From NCBI RefSeq assembly GCF_023101345.1, contig NZ_CP095848.1, forward strand, positions 557,501-621,500: 64,000 bases of DNA, in the 5' to 3' direction. The position numbers were made by a program, and so were the translations under genes. The stretch comes from Hymenobacter sublimis (GTDB taxonomy: Bacteria; Bacteroidota; Bacteroidia; Cytophagales; Hymenobacteraceae). Of this stretch, positions 42,041-51,615 are shown piece after piece. How positions within the stretch are numbered: position 1 is the stretch's first letter; every line of letters starts with the position of its first letter. The notes under the pieces were generated by a model that worked only from the letters and a program-made list of their open reading frames with translations, was not told where the DNA came from and made no database searches.

Positions 42041-44728
42041 ATGACACTACTTGCACGCTGGCAGCAGTTATTGGGCATTCGTCCTGAGGAAGGCCGCACG
42101 GTGGGGTTGTTCTTTCTGCACAACTTCCTGCTGGGCATCGGTACCATTCTGGTGTACGTTTCGGCCAACGTCATTCTGCTGGAAAACCACCCGGAGCGCA
42201 ACTTGCCCCTGGCCTACGGCGCGGCTGCCGTGCTCATGATTGCAGCCGGCAAACTGTACGCCCATTTTGAGCACCACCTGGGGCTGCAACGGGTAGCGGT
42301 GCGGGTGCTGCTGGCCGTGGTAGCCCTCACAGCCGTGCTGGGTGTGCTGGTGGCGGTGGGCCACTCCGTGTTGGCCGCCGTAGTGATTATGGCGGGCTAC
42401 CGCGTGATTTACCTGCTGACTAACCTGGAATTCTGGGGGGTGTCGGCGGTGGTGTTCGATGTGCGCCAGGGCCGGCGCCTGTTCAGTGTCATCAGCTCCG
42501 GCGACATGCCCGCCAAGGCCCTCGGGGCCGTGCTAGCCATCCTGATTCATCATCATACGGAGCTGTTGTGGCTGCTACTGACTGCTTTTGGAGCTTACAT
42601 GGGCGCTCTGCTGGTGTTACAGCAAACCAACCGCTCCCATTTAGTAGAAGCTCGCTCGGCGGCCCGCGCCCTGCGCACCGAAGCCGTGGCCCCGCGCCTG
42701 CAGCGCTGGTTCGGGAGCAGCCGCTTGGTCCTGACGATGTGCCTGAGCATGCTGGCGCTGGCGGCCGTTACTACGGGCATTGAGTACTCGTTTTTTGTGA
42801 ATGTAAAGCACCGCTTCCACGACCAAGCCCTGGTAATGCGCTACGTGGGCGGCGTGCTGGCTGTGGCCTATCTGCTGGCCCTGGTGGTAAAGCTGCTGCT
42901 AACCGGTCAGGTACTGAATAGGGTAGGGGTGCGCGGGGTGTTACTGGCCCTGCCGGCAGTGCTACTGGCTGGCTTGGGTCTGTTTGGCCTGCTGCCTTCC
43001 GCCGCACCCGATACGTTGGTGTTGTATTTCTGCGGCCTGTTTATCACGCTGGAAGTGCTGCGCCGCGCCGTCTTCGATCCGGTGTTTCTGGTGCTGTTTC
43101 AGCCTCTGCCCGCAGCGGAGCGCCTCGAAGCCCATACCCTGGCCAAGGGCTTGTATGAGCCGCTGGGCATGGGGTTAGCTGGGGTGCTGCTGTTTCTGCT
43201 GTCCAACCAGCGCGGCCTTACCTTCGGCTGGATGGGCCTGCTGGTGCTGGTGGCTCTGTTTTTTCTGCACCGCACTTACGGCCACTACCTGGCTGAACTG
43301 CAACATGCCGTTAGTCGCCGGTTTGGCGCGGCGGAAGATGGATTGGACATCAAGGAGAAAGCGCCCCTGAATGGAACCCAAGCGGTAGTAACTTCCGCGG
43401 ATATTCAGCTGCACATTGCGGCCCTGGCCGATAAAGCAACCCGCGCGGCAGCCACCGACACTCTGCTTACTTTGGGGGAGCAGGCCCTGCCGGAGCTGCT
43501 GGCAACCTTGCAAACCAGCACCGATGAAACGACTATCCGGCGGGTAGCGCAGTTGTGCGGGCACTTGCGGCTGCCGGCCAGCCGGCGGGGGCTGGTAACA
43601 CTGGCCCGGCAGCCCCACCTGTTCCGGCGCGAGGCGGCATTGCGGGTTCTGCGGGGCTTTGCGCCAGCCCCCGCCGATGCGCCCATTTTTCAGGCCCTCG
43701 TACAGGAGGAATTGCGCCTCGCCCAACAGCTGCTCCACGGCCTGGCCGCCACCCACGACAAAGCCGTGCGGGCCAGCCTGGATTACGAGGTAGCCCGCGT
43801 GCAGCAGCGAATGTTCGGGTTGCTCCAGCAGTTGTACCCGCCCCACCTCATTGCTGATGCCCAGCGCGGCGTAGCTCACGCTACCCGGGAGCGGCAGGCC
43901 AACGCCCTGGAGGTACTCGACAACCTGATTCCGCGGCCCGTGTACCAGGGCCTGCAAATCCTGTTGGAGGTAGCCACCGTCGCGGAAAAAGCCCGCGCTT
44001 TTGATGCCTTGCTGGGCCCGCCCGCCGCTCCGCAGCCCTTGCCCATCACCATTATCCAGCGGGGAGAAGCCGCCTTCACCGACTGGACCATCAGTTTGGC
44101 TTTGCAACACTGGCAGCCCACTGCCGCCACGACAACGCTGCTGCTACCTCACCTGCACACCCCTAACCTGCTAATCCGGGAAACGGCGCTGGGCGTGCTG
44201 GCCAGGCTGGCCCAGCAGCAACCCGCAGCGCATACGCACTTATTGGCCCATCACCCTGACCTTGCCTCTTCGCTTATGAGCCATTCCGCTACTACCACCG
44301 CGCATATACCGGCCACTGAGCGGGTAGCCGTGCTGCAGCGCACCGCCTTATTTGCGGCCACCCCGGCCAACGTGCTCAGCAGCATTGTGCCCATCATGAA
44401 GGAGGTGGAGTTTGCGGCGGGCCACCAGATTTTCGCCAAGGGCGACCTGGGTACTTCGCTTTTTATTGTGCACGAGGGCGAGGTAGGCATCTTTACTGGC
44501 TCCCAGCAGCTGGCTACCTTCCGCAAGGGCGAATTTTTCGGTGAGCTGGCTCTGTTAGATGCGGAGCCTCGCTCGGCCTCCGCTGTAGCGCAAACTCCGG
44601 TGGTAGCCTTCCGCCTAGATCAGGAAGACTTTTACGACGTGATGGAGGAGCGTGGCGAAGTGCTACGTAACATTCTGCGCGTGCTCTGCCAGCGCCTGCG
44701 CCTGCAAAACGAAAAGGTGCAGGCCTGA
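42041..44728 (+). CDS. Nucleotide-transporter-like membrane protein fused to HEAT repeats and a cyclic-nucleotide-binding domain
   Basis: 895 aa from ATG 42041. The first ~430 residues form about 12 TM segments resembling the ATP/ADP carrier (Npt/NTT) or MFS group. Residues about 455-750 are helical HEAT-like repeats (AATDTLLTLGEQALPELLAT, REAALRVLRGFAP). Residues about 770-890 are a cyclic nucleotide-binding domain of the CAP/cNBD type: FAAGHQIFAKGDLGTSLFIV, the phosphate-binding cassette GEFFGELALLDAEPRSASAV, and a closing helix. This suggests a membrane protein gated by cAMP or cGMP. An adenylate-cyclase gene lies 1.4 kb downstream. A TATCTTGC box (42004) precedes the start. Confidence 0.85.
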   Translation: MTLLARWQQLLGIRPEEGRTVGLFFLHNFLLGIGTILVYVSANVILLENHPERNLPLAYGAAAVLMIAAGKLYAHFEHHLGLQRVAVRVLLAVVALTAVLGVLVAVGHSVLAAVVIMAGYRVIYLLTNLEFWGVSAVVFDVRQGRRLFSVISSGDMPAKALGAVLAILIHHHTELLWLLLTAFGAYMGALLVLQQTNRSHLVEARSAARALRTEAVAPRLQRWFGSSRLVLTMCLSMLALAAVTTGIEYSFFVNVKHRFHDQALVMRYVGGVLAVAYLLALVVKLLLTGQVLNRVGVRGVLLALPAVLLAGLGLFGLLPSAAPDTLVLYFCGLFITLEVLRRAVFDPVFLVLFQPLPAAERLEAHTLAKGLYEPLGMGLAGVLLFLLSNQRGLTFGWMGLLVLVALFFLHRTYGHYLAELQHAVSRRFGAAEDGLDIKEKAPLNGTQAVVTSADIQLHIAALADKATRAAATDTLLTLGEQALPELLATLQTSTDETTIRRVAQLCGHLRLPASRRGLVTLARQPHLFRREAALRVLRGFAPAPADAPIFQALVQEELRLAQQLLHGLAATHDKAVRASLDYEVARVQQRMFGLLQQLYPPHLIADAQRGVAHATRERQANALEVLDNLIPRPVYQGLQILLEVATVAEKARAFDALLGPPAAPQPLPITIIQRGEAAFTDWTISLALQHWQPTAATTTLLLPHLHTPNLLIRETALGVLARLAQQQPAAHTHLLAHHPDLASSLMSHSATTTAHIPATERVAVLQRTALFAATPANVLSSIVPIMKEVEFAAGHQIFAKGDLGTSLFIVHEGEVGIFTGSQQLATFRKGEFFGELALLDAEPRSASAVAQTPVVAFRLDQEDFYDVMEERGEVLRNILRVLCQRLRLQNEKVQA

Positions 44729-44740
44729 GGAGAGCAGTGC

Positions 44741-45976
44741 TTAGGGCTTCTGCCAGAACGCAGCCGCATTGCTGGTGGCGTAGGTGGTAAGGGTGGTCTT
44801 ATTGACTTGCATAGCCCTGAGCGGCTGTGGTTTGGCGCTGAGCGGCACCAGCCGGATGTACTCGATGCGCTTGCCGTCGGCGCGGGTTTCGGCGTTGTAC
44901 TCGCTGCTCACGGGCGTCTCTAGCTGGTAGAGATTTTTGGCCATGTAGCTGTACAGGTATTCCTCCTTGGTCGTGGTTTGCTTGTGGTTCCAGTTGGCGG
45001 TGGGGTTTAGCAGCAGGGGCTTGCCGTTGAGCAGCCGCTCACGCACTTCCTCAATGCTGAGCAGATTGCCTTGCTCGTTCATCACGTAGGCGTCGTGGGT
45101 AGGGTCCATGTACAGCCACTTCTGCTGGCTCACGGAGTACACCGAGTTGATGACGTGGCTATCCACATCGGCCGTGTCTTTGGGCAGGCAGCCGATAAAG
45201 CGGGCCTTGAAGCCCATGGCCAGGTAGGCCTCGTTCAGTACCGTGGCCAGACCCCGGCAGTTGAGCCCGCGCTTTTCCCGCTGGCAGACCGTAATGAAAT
45301 CCTGGGCGTTGCGCAGGCGCGGGTTTTCGTGGTTGCCGTCGTGGGGCACCAGCTCGTGCACCCAGTGCATCAGGTTAATCATCTGCGATACGTCTGTGCC
45401 GGCGCCCGCAATCGAGTCTAGCTTATACGTTTTGCGCAGCTGAGCCAAGTGCGCTTCTCCGGCGCTTTGGTAGCGGAAAGCCGGTAGCGCGGGGCCGCCC
45501 TGGGTAGCGTAGCCCTGCGTTTGTTGCAGAATGTAGCGGTAGTCGCCCTTCTCCCGCACGGCCAGCAAAGCCCGCTGAAACCTTTCGTCCGCCCGGATAA
45601 AATCAAGGTCAGTATCGGAACTAGCGTGGGCGTAGTTCTGATAGCCAGCTGCCACGGCGCCCTGAAACTTGGCTACCGCGGTGGCCCGGTCTTTGGCCAG
45701 GGAATTATAGCAGGCTTCGTTATAGTACAGGTTGGCCTTCAGTCCGCGGAACTCCTGCTTGGTAGGTTGGGGTAGAGCATCATAGGCCTGGTGCCACTGC
45801 CCGTACAAAACCAGCGCCTGCTGATACTGTTTGGCGGCCGTCAGGGGCTTGATTTTGGCGTGCATCCCGGCCGAGTACGCCTGGAACTCTTGGGGGGTAG
45901 TAGCCTGCTGGGCCCGCAGCCCCGAGCCACCTAGCAGCAAACCAAGCAGTACGATTAAGAAGCGTTTCATGCGCAA
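44741..45976 (-). CDS. Secreted transglutaminase-like protein
   Basis: 411 aa with signal peptide (to about GLRAQQ). The N-terminal ~150 residues are helical. The C-terminal part has a transglutaminase/protease-like core with the expected triad: Cys in LNCRGLATVLNEAYLAMGF, His in DVDSHVINSVYS and Asp in WLYMDPTHDAYV. It is probably a periplasmic cysteine peptidase or amidase-like enzyme with unknown substrate. It converges with the transporter-fusion gene (12-bp gap between stops). Confidence 0.85.
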   Translation of the reverse strand: MRMKRFLIVLLGLLLGGSGLRAQQATTPQEFQAYSAGMHAKIKPLTAAKQYQQALVLYGQWHQAYDALPQPTKQEFRGLKANLYYNEACYNSLAKDRATAVAKFQGAVAAGYQNYAHASSDTDLDFIRADERFQRALLAVREKGDYRYILQQTQGYATQGGPALPAFRYQSAGEAHLAQLRKTYKLDSIAGAGTDVSQMINLMHWVHELVPHDGNHENPRLRNAQDFITVCQREKRGLNCRGLATVLNEAYLAMGFKARFIGCLPKDTADVDSHVINSVYSVSQQKWLYMDPTHDAYVMNEQGNLLSIEEVRERLLNGKPLLLNPTANWNHKQTTTKEEYLYSYMAKNLYQLETPVSSEYNAETRADGKRIEYIRLVPLSAKPQPLRAMQVNKTTLTTYATSNAAAFWQKP

Positions 45977-46073
45977 TATTCTATAAGCGAAGGAAATAAG
46001 TAAGTAAAGGATGAGCCCGTTTCGGCATCAATTGCCTGCCGCCTTCGAATATAAATATTTAGGTAATACTACA

Positions 46074-46123
46074 CCGACGTCGTCCTGCTAGCATTGGAAA
46101 ACCTGCTGGCAGGACAACGTCGG
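46074..46123 (-). terminator. Stem-loop after the cyclase operon
   Basis: CCGACGTCGTCCTGCTAGCA (46074-46093) pairs with TGCTGGCAGGACAACGTCGG (46104-46123) with two G-T type pairs and a 10-nt loop. It lies 18 bases past the cyclase stop on the minus strand. No long T-run is present. Confidence 0.6.
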
Positions 46124-46141
46124 CGCAAGAACCGGAAAGGG

Positions 46142-47188
46142 CTAGGCTACCACCTCGTAAATCATGACGGGCTGGGCCTTGTTCTTCAGGGTTACTTCCT
46201 TGATGGGCCGGCACTGGAACGACTCGCGCAGGTGCTGGTAGGTAGCCTCCGTAACAATTACCTGCCCGGGCTGGGCCACGGACTGCAGCCGCTGGCTGAC
46301 GTTGACATTATCCCCGATAACGGTGTAATCCAGGCGCTTAAGCGAGGCTGAGCCGATGTTGCCCGATACCATTTCGCCGGTGTTGATGCCAATGCTGACC
46401 TCGGGTTGGTAAGCCTGGCCGTTGGGCAGGGTATGCTGGTTGGCCTGCACCACGGCGCGCACGGCCAGAGCGGCGTCCACGGCGCGGTCGAGGTGGTATT
46501 CGCCCCGGAAAACGGCCATGACGGCGTCGCCCATAAACTTGTCTACGTAGCCGCCTTGGGCAATAATTTCCTTCACCATCTGGTCGAAGTAGGTATTGAG
46601 CATGGTTACTACGGCCGAAGCCGGCAGTACTTCCGAAAGCGAGGTGAAGCCGCAGATGTCGATGAAAACTACCGTGGCTTCCACCGTTTCGCTGGCCATG
46701 AGCGTGTTCTCAAAATCGGGGCGGCCGACGAAGTTGAGCACCGTCTCGTCCACGTACATCTTCAGAATGTTGTTTTCCTGGATGGCCCGTAGGGTTTGGC
46801 GCAGCTGCTGCACGTGGTGGGCCGTTTTCTCCATGGTTACTTCCAGGTCCTGAAAATCCACGGGCTTCGTGACAAAGTCGAAAGCGCCCCGGTTCATGGC
46901 CGTGCGGATGTTTTGCATGTCGCCGTAAGCCGATACCATGACCGTTTTCAGCACCGGGTTGGTTTCCTGCAGCTTGGTAAGCAGCGTAAGCCCGTCCATC
47001 ACGGGCATGTTGATGTCGGAGAGGATGATGTCCAGATCGGGGTGGTTGCGCACGCTGGTCAGGGCTTCCTCCCCATTGCTGGCAAACACGAATTCGTACA
47101 CATTCTCCCGGATCTTACGCCGAAATTTCTGCTTGATGAGAAGCTCCAAATCGGCTTCATCATCCACAACCAGAATCTTAGTTTTCAT
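46142..47188 (-). CDS. Response regulator with class III adenylate/guanylate cyclase domain
   Basis: 348 aa from ATG 47188. The N-terminal receiver domain (KILVVDDEAD, phospho-acceptor Asp in ILSDINMPVMDG, Lys in VTKPVDF) is followed by a short coiled linker and a class III cyclase domain with metal-binding Asp in VVFIDICGFTSLSE and KFMGDAVMAVF. The substrate-defining positions appear to be Lys (DKFMGD) and Thr (DYTVIGDNVN), which fits adenylate rather than guanylate cyclase. cAMP output under kinase control is inferred. The start overlaps the preceding regulator gene by 11 bases. Confidence 0.9.
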   Translation of the reverse strand: MKTKILVVDDEADLELLIKQKFRRKIRENVYEFVFASNGEEALTSVRNHPDLDIILSDINMPVMDGLTLLTKLQETNPVLKTVMVSAYGDMQNIRTAMNRGAFDFVTKPVDFQDLEVTMEKTAHHVQQLRQTLRAIQENNILKMYVDETVLNFVGRPDFENTLMASETVEATVVFIDICGFTSLSEVLPASAVVTMLNTYFDQMVKEIIAQGGYVDKFMGDAVMAVFRGEYHLDRAVDAALAVRAVVQANQHTLPNGQAYQPEVSIGINTGEMVSGNIGSASLKRLDYTVIGDNVNVSQRLQSVAQPGQVIVTEATYQHLRESFQCRPIKEVTLKNKAQPVMIYEVVA

Positions 47189-47576
47189 GGCTAGCCAGTA
47201 CGAGAAGTTTGTCCTTGAGGGCCGCAAAATCTACGGGCTTGGTCAGGAAGTCGCTGGCGCCCAGGGCCAGGGCCTGCTCCCGACTTTCCGTGTCGCCGTA
47301 AGCCGTAATCATCATGACCAGGGGCGAGGCGGGAGGTGGGGGCGCGGTGTACTCTTGCTTGATGTGCTTGAGCAGCTCCAGGCCACTCATGCCGGGCATG
47401 TTGATGTCGGACAGAATCAGCACTACTTCTGAGGCGTGCTCGTGCAGGTAGGTCAGGGCTTCCTCGCCGGAGTAGGCAAAGGAAAAGGACAGCACCCCGC
47501 TACGGATTTCCCGCCGGAAGCGCTGCTCAAATAGCGTCCGCACGTCGGTCTCGTCGTCTACAACCAGTATTTTCAT
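47178..47576 (-). CDS. Stand-alone response regulator (receiver domain)
   Basis: 132 aa, a single receiver domain: KILVVDDETDVR, phospho-acceptor Asp in LILSDINMPGMSG, the Thr/Ala region MMITAYGD and Lys in LTKPVDFAALK. No output domain. The protein starts at ATG 47576 (MKILVVDD) and overlaps the cyclase gene by 11 bases. It closely resembles the receiver of that cyclase. It is probably a phosphate shuttle or a partner for the histidine kinase upstream (49 bp gap). Confidence 0.92.
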   Translation of the reverse strand: MKILVVDDETDVRTLFEQRFRREIRSGVLSFSFAYSGEEALTYLHEHASEVVLILSDINMPGMSGLELLKHIKQEYTAPPPPASPLVMMITAYGDTESREQALALGASDFLTKPVDFAALKDKLLVLASHEN

Positions 47577-47625
47577 CGGAAACAAAGCTAGCAGAATCGG
47601 GAAGGAGGGAAGCCGCCGCGCGGGC

Positions 47626-49008
47626 CTAGGCCGGCAGCGTGATAATAAACGTAGTGCCGCTACCCTCGGTGGTTTCTACCGTGAGCGTGCCGCCGTGGCC
47701 TTTCGTGATGATGTCGTAGCTCAGGGAAAGGCCCAGGCCCGTGCCCTCACCCGTGGGTTTGGTAGTGAAAAATGGCTGGAATATTTTGTCTACTACGGCC
47801 CGCGGAATACCCATGCCGTTGTCGCGCACCTGTACTTCTACGTCGCCGTTGGGCAAGTGGCGCGTGCTCACCGTCACGATGGGGGAGTAGCCGGGCTGGT
47901 TAAGCTCCTTGCGTTTCTGCACGGCATAAAACGCATTGGTAAACAGGTTGAGCAATACCCGCCCCACGTCCTGCGACACAGCTTCTACGGTTCCAAGGTT
48001 GGGGTCAAAGTTCGTGACGAGGGTAGCGTTAAAGCTCTTGTCCTTGGCCCGCAGGCCGTGGTAAGCTAGGCGCAGGTACTCGTCGGCCAGCCCGTTCAGG
48101 TTGGTGGCTTGCCGCTCGCCGGTGCTGGCCCGGCTGTGCTCCAGCATGCCCCGCACGATGCTAGCGGCGCGCTGCCCGTGGTGGGTGATTTTCAGTAGGT
48201 TTTGCTTCAGGTCAACGAGCAGTTCGGCTTCCAGCTCCGGGTCGCGGGTAGGGCGCTGCTGTTCTTCTTCCAGCTCCGTTATCAGCTCTGCGCTAACATC
48301 AGAAAAGTTAGTGACGAAGTTGAGCGGGTTCTGAATTTCGTGGGCAATGCCGGCGGTCAGCTCGCCTAAGGAAGCCATTTTCTCGGCTTGAATAAGTTGG
48401 GCCTGAGTGGTTTTTAGCTCCGTCAGGGCCTCGCGCAGTTCTTCGGCTTGTTGGGTGAGGGTAGCGGTGCGCTCGGCAACTAGCCGTTCCAGCTCCTGGT
48501 TGTGGGCCGCAATCAGCTGCCGGGCTTTTTCCTCTTCTTCCCGCTCCAACCGCTCCTTTTCCAACTGCTTTTTCTGGCTGCGGGCAATGAGCAGGAACGT
48601 AAACAACCAGATAAAGGCAAAGCCCTTGGAGTTTTCAAACGTGTCGTCGTACTCCTCCAGAATGCTGCTGCTCAGGGCCGGGAGCAGCAACTCCAGAACC
48701 GAATACAGCACGAAAGGAGCCACGGCCAGCAGCAGCGTACGGGCGGGCCGGTAGTGGCGCAAATTGCTCAGGATAACTGTTACGACCCCCAGCACAAAGA
48801 GCATATACAGCTCATCCAGCTGGTCGGACTTCCAGTGCACCGCCCGCGCCACCACGAACAGGGCCAGGCCCGGGGCCCAGATCCAGTTGAGCAGGCGGTT
48901 GATGCGAGGCAGCCGGGTAGGTAAATCCAGAAACCGGCGCAACCCGCGCGCGATAAACAACGCCACCACCACGCTCAACAACACGTCCGCATTAAGATCC
49001 ATGGGCAA
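47626..49008 (-). CDS. Membrane histidine kinase
   Basis: 460 aa. The N-terminus has about four or five TM segments (to about 150) without a large sensing domain, then a coiled coil (about 150-210). The HisKA domain carries His223 in [20 protein letters not shown]. The ATPase domain has [11 protein letters not shown] (N box), [36 protein letters not shown] (G boxes). It is first in the kinase, regulator, regulator-cyclase operon on the minus strand; it should phosphorylate one or both receivers. The signal is unknown. Confidence 0.93.
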   Translation of the reverse strand: MPMDLNADVLLSVVVALFIARGLRRFLDLPTRLPRINRLLNWIWAPGLALFVVARAVHWKSDQLDELYMLFVLGVVTVILSNLRHYRPARTLLLAVAPFVLYSVLELLLPALSSSILEEYDDTFENSKGFAFIWLFTFLLIARSQKKQLEKERLEREEEEKARQLIAAHNQELERLVAERTATLTQQAEELREALTELKTTQAQLIQAEKMASLGELTAGIAHEIQNPLNFVTNFSDVSAELITELEEEQQRPTRDPELEAELLVDLKQNLLKITHHGQRAASIVRGMLEHSRASTGERQATNLNGLADEYLRLAYHGLRAKDKSFNATLVTNFDPNLGTVEAVSQDVGRVLLNLFTNAFYAVQKRKELNQPGYSPIVTVSTRHLPNGDVEVQVRDNGMGIPRAVVDKIFQPFFTTKPTGEGTGLGLSLSYDIITKGHGGTLTVETTEGSGTTFIITLPA

Positions 49009-49082
49009 AAGCAGTTCGGAGAGGGCCGGAAGAGGGGTGAAAGGTAGAAGTCAGACAAAGAAAAGCAAGCTGCCTGGTCGGT

Positions 49083-49382
49083 TTACTTCGGCTTGCGGTC
49101 GGCCCAGATTTTGGGCAGCGGAATGGTCAGAATCAATACCGGATTGCTGGTGCGGGCCTTGCTAGGGGTAGCAAGTGTTTTGAGCTTGCCTTTCTCCCGA
49201 GAAGAAAGAATGCCCGCGTACTCCCCAATGACGCCTACAACGGTTGGCAGCGTTACGCGTACAGTAAGCTCCTTCTGCGTGGAGCTGGCGGGTAAAGGCT
49301 CCGGTGGCCGGCTCTGGGCCCAGCTGTTTCCCGCGCTCAGCAGCAGAATACAGGCCAGTAGGAATGGTTTAGAGCCGGGCAT
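49083..49382 (-). CDS. Small secreted protein, unknown function
   Basis: 99 aa with a signal peptide (MPGSKPFLLACILLLSAGNS then WAQ). The mature part is about 75 residues, Pro/Ser/Lys-rich with a hydrophobic centre (TVVGVIGEYAGILSSREKG). No known family was recognised. It lies 74 bp upstream of the histidine kinase on the same strand and might be its ligand-linked partner, but nothing shows that. Confidence 0.55.
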   Translation of the reverse strand: MPGSKPFLLACILLLSAGNSWAQSRPPEPLPASSTQKELTVRVTLPTVVGVIGEYAGILSSREKGKLKTLATPSKARTSNPVLILTIPLPKIWADRKPK

Positions 49383-49549
49383 GGATAAGGTAGTGTTGCC
49401 GTAAAGATGCTACTATAAATAGGTTTCCCTACATGCTGATGCGGAAATAGCGGGGCCATAGCAGGCATGGGTAGGGAGGCCAGTACTATGCAGATGCCGA
49501 GGGCCGCGGTGTAGTTGCTTGTCATTGCAATTTCTAACTTAGGCCGACC

Positions 49550-51535
49550 ATGACCTACTTCGCCCTGTGCCGAGCCGCTGCCGCAGCAGCGGCCAGCGGC
49601 TACTTGTTTACTGCCTGCGCGCCCCATACTCTTTCCTCTACCAGTCCGGTTGCCCTCAACCAGTTTGCCGCCGACAGCGTGCTGCGTCGCATTGCCACGG
49701 CCCAGGATGAGCGCCGCGCGGCCGCGCTGCTACCCTACCTCAACCGCCCCGAGGCCACCTACCGCCGCGCCGCCGCCGAAGCCCTGGCCTCAGTCCAGAG
49801 CAAGGAGGCTACCTCCCCACTGCTCACCCGGCTGCGCGAAGATGCGGATGCTACCGTGCGACGGGCAGCCGCCTACGCCCTGGGGCAAACCGCTGATTCC
49901 ACGGCGGAAGCCGGCCTTGCCCAACGCATCAGCACCGAGCCCGACGGGGTAGTACGCCGCTACGTGCTGGAGGCCCTGGGGCGCTGCACCTCCCGGGCGG
50001 GGCTGCTGACGCTCACTCGCCTACCCCCCGCGCTGGCCACCGACACGGCCACCCTCAGTGGGCAAGCCTGGGGCCTGTACCGGGCCGGCTTACGGGGCCT
50101 GACTTCGGAGGCGGCCGTTAGCCGGCTGGTGCAGCTGGTAGGGCGCGGCAACCCGGTAAGCTCCCGGCTGGCCGCGGCCAATGCCCTGGCCCGCACCCGC
50201 GGCATCAACCTAACTTCTTATGCCGCTACCCTTGGCACGGTGGCCCAGCAAGATGCCCACTATGCGGTGCGCAGCGCCGTTACGGCTGCCCTCAGCAAAG
50301 CCGCTACCGCGCCCACCGTGCCAGTTCTGCTGGCCACCCTGGCCCGGCGCGACCCAGATTACCGGGTGCGGGTGAGTGCACTGCGGGCCATGAATGCGCA
50401 GATGTACGCCCCGGTAAAAGAAGCCGCCTGGCAGGCCCTGACGGATTCTAACGCCCAGGTAGCTTTGTCGGCCGCCGAATTCTTTCTGACCCACGCCACG
50501 AATGAGCCGGGCTCCATGTTTTTGGGAAAAGCCAACCGGCTGGAGCAGTGGCGGGTGCGGGCTACCTTGCTAGCGGCTGCCCTGCACCAGTCCAGCCCGG
50601 AGCAGGCTGCCATCCGGGGGGCAGTGCAGGAACGCTACGCTGCCACCCCGGACCCCTACGAGAAAGGCTATTTGCTGAAAGCTCTGGGCGAAGACCCGGC
50701 GGCATTCGACTTCGTGCAGCGGGCCACCTTCACCCCAGGGCAACCCCTGGTGGTGGGTACCTACGGCATGGAAGCCCTGGTAGCTATGAGCCGGCAGCCT
50801 ACCTTCCCGGCCGGCCGCTACCCCGATCTGGCCCTGGCCCTGCGCCGGGGAGTGCTCAGCCGAGATGTAGCCGTAATGGGCACGGCCGCCGAGGCCATCC
50901 GCGACCCAAAGCTGAACCTGCGCAAGCTGCTGCCTAGCCCTGATTTTTTGATTCAAGCCCGCGACCAACTGACCTTACCCCGAGATTTGGAGGCCTGGCA
51001 GTCCTTGCAGCAAACCATCGACTTTCTGCAGAACCAGCCCGCCACTACTGCCCCTGTAGCCAAAGCCGCTACGCACCCCATTGATTGGGCCCTCGTCAGC
51101 ACTATTCCGGCCGGGCAGCGGGTGGCAGTGCGCACCAGCAAGGGCGACGTGGTGCTACGCTTGCTGGTGGAGCAGGCCCCCGGCTCGGTGGCTAGCTTCG
51201 TGGAGCTTACCCGACGGGGCTTTTATAATGGCAAAAACTTTCACCGCGTCGTGCCCAACTTTGTGGCCCAGGGCGGCTGCCCCCGCGGCGACGGCTGGGG
51301 TAGCTCCGATTACAACCTACGCTCCGAGTTTGCTGATGTGCGCTATGGGGAAGGGGCCGTGGGGTTGGCCTCGGCCGGCAAGGACACCGAGAGTTGCCAG
51401 TGGTTTATCACTCACGCCCCCACGCCCCACCTAGACGGGCGCTACACCATTTTCGCGCAGGTAGTACAAGGCATGGATGTTGTCAGCCGCCTCGACATTG
51501 GGGACCGAATTGACCGAGTAGAGCTGATTAAATGA
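49550..51535 (+). CDS. HEAT-repeat protein fused to a cyclophilin-type peptidyl-prolyl isomerase
   Basis: 661 aa with a hydrophobic leader ending near LFTACAP (a possible lipoprotein signal). Residues about 40-490 are HEAT repeats (YRRAAAEALASVQSKEATSP, VRRAAAYALGQTADSTAEAG). Residues about 510-661 are a cyclophilin domain: VRTSKGDVVLRLLVEQAPGS, FYNGKNFHRVVPNFVAQGG and QWFITHAPTPHLDGRYTIF. The cyclophilin catalytic Arg of FHRV is present. It should act as a periplasmic folding factor with a protein-docking arm. A terminator follows at 51561-51595. Confidence 0.9.
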   Translation: MTYFALCRAAAAAAASGYLFTACAPHTLSSTSPVALNQFAADSVLRRIATAQDERRAAALLPYLNRPEATYRRAAAEALASVQSKEATSPLLTRLREDADATVRRAAAYALGQTADSTAEAGLAQRISTEPDGVVRRYVLEALGRCTSRAGLLTLTRLPPALATDTATLSGQAWGLYRAGLRGLTSEAAVSRLVQLVGRGNPVSSRLAAANALARTRGINLTSYAATLGTVAQQDAHYAVRSAVTAALSKAATAPTVPVLLATLARRDPDYRVRVSALRAMNAQMYAPVKEAAWQALTDSNAQVALSAAEFFLTHATNEPGSMFLGKANRLEQWRVRATLLAAALHQSSPEQAAIRGAVQERYAATPDPYEKGYLLKALGEDPAAFDFVQRATFTPGQPLVVGTYGMEALVAMSRQPTFPAGRYPDLALALRRGVLSRDVAVMGTAAEAIRDPKLNLRKLLPSPDFLIQARDQLTLPRDLEAWQSLQQTIDFLQNQPATTAPVAKAATHPIDWALVSTIPAGQRVAVRTSKGDVVLRLLVEQAPGSVASFVELTRRGFYNGKNFHRVVPNFVAQGGCPRGDGWGSSDYNLRSEFADVRYGEGAVGLASAGKDTESCQWFITHAPTPHLDGRYTIFAQVVQGMDVVSRLDIGDRIDRVELIK

Positions 51536-51560
51536 GTCACGGTAGGCCAGTCGTAATAAA

Positions 51561-51595
51561 AACGGCCCCCTCTGCGCCATGCAGTGGGGGCCGTT
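51561..51595. terminator. Terminator between convergent cyclophilin and cupin genes
   Basis: AACGGCCCCCTCTGC (51561-51575) pairs with GCAGTGGGGGCCGTT (51581-51595), one mismatch. The A-run on the left (51558-51562) gives a short U-tract on the minus strand, so it may serve both genes. Confidence 0.8.
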
Positions 51596-51615
51596 GGTAT
51601 AGCTGCTAGTAGGAA

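Noticed and set aside
43175..44110. 311-codon open frame on the minus strand inside the transporter-HEAT-cNBD gene
   Set aside because: Antisense to a clearly coding frame; low-complexity composition and no domain.
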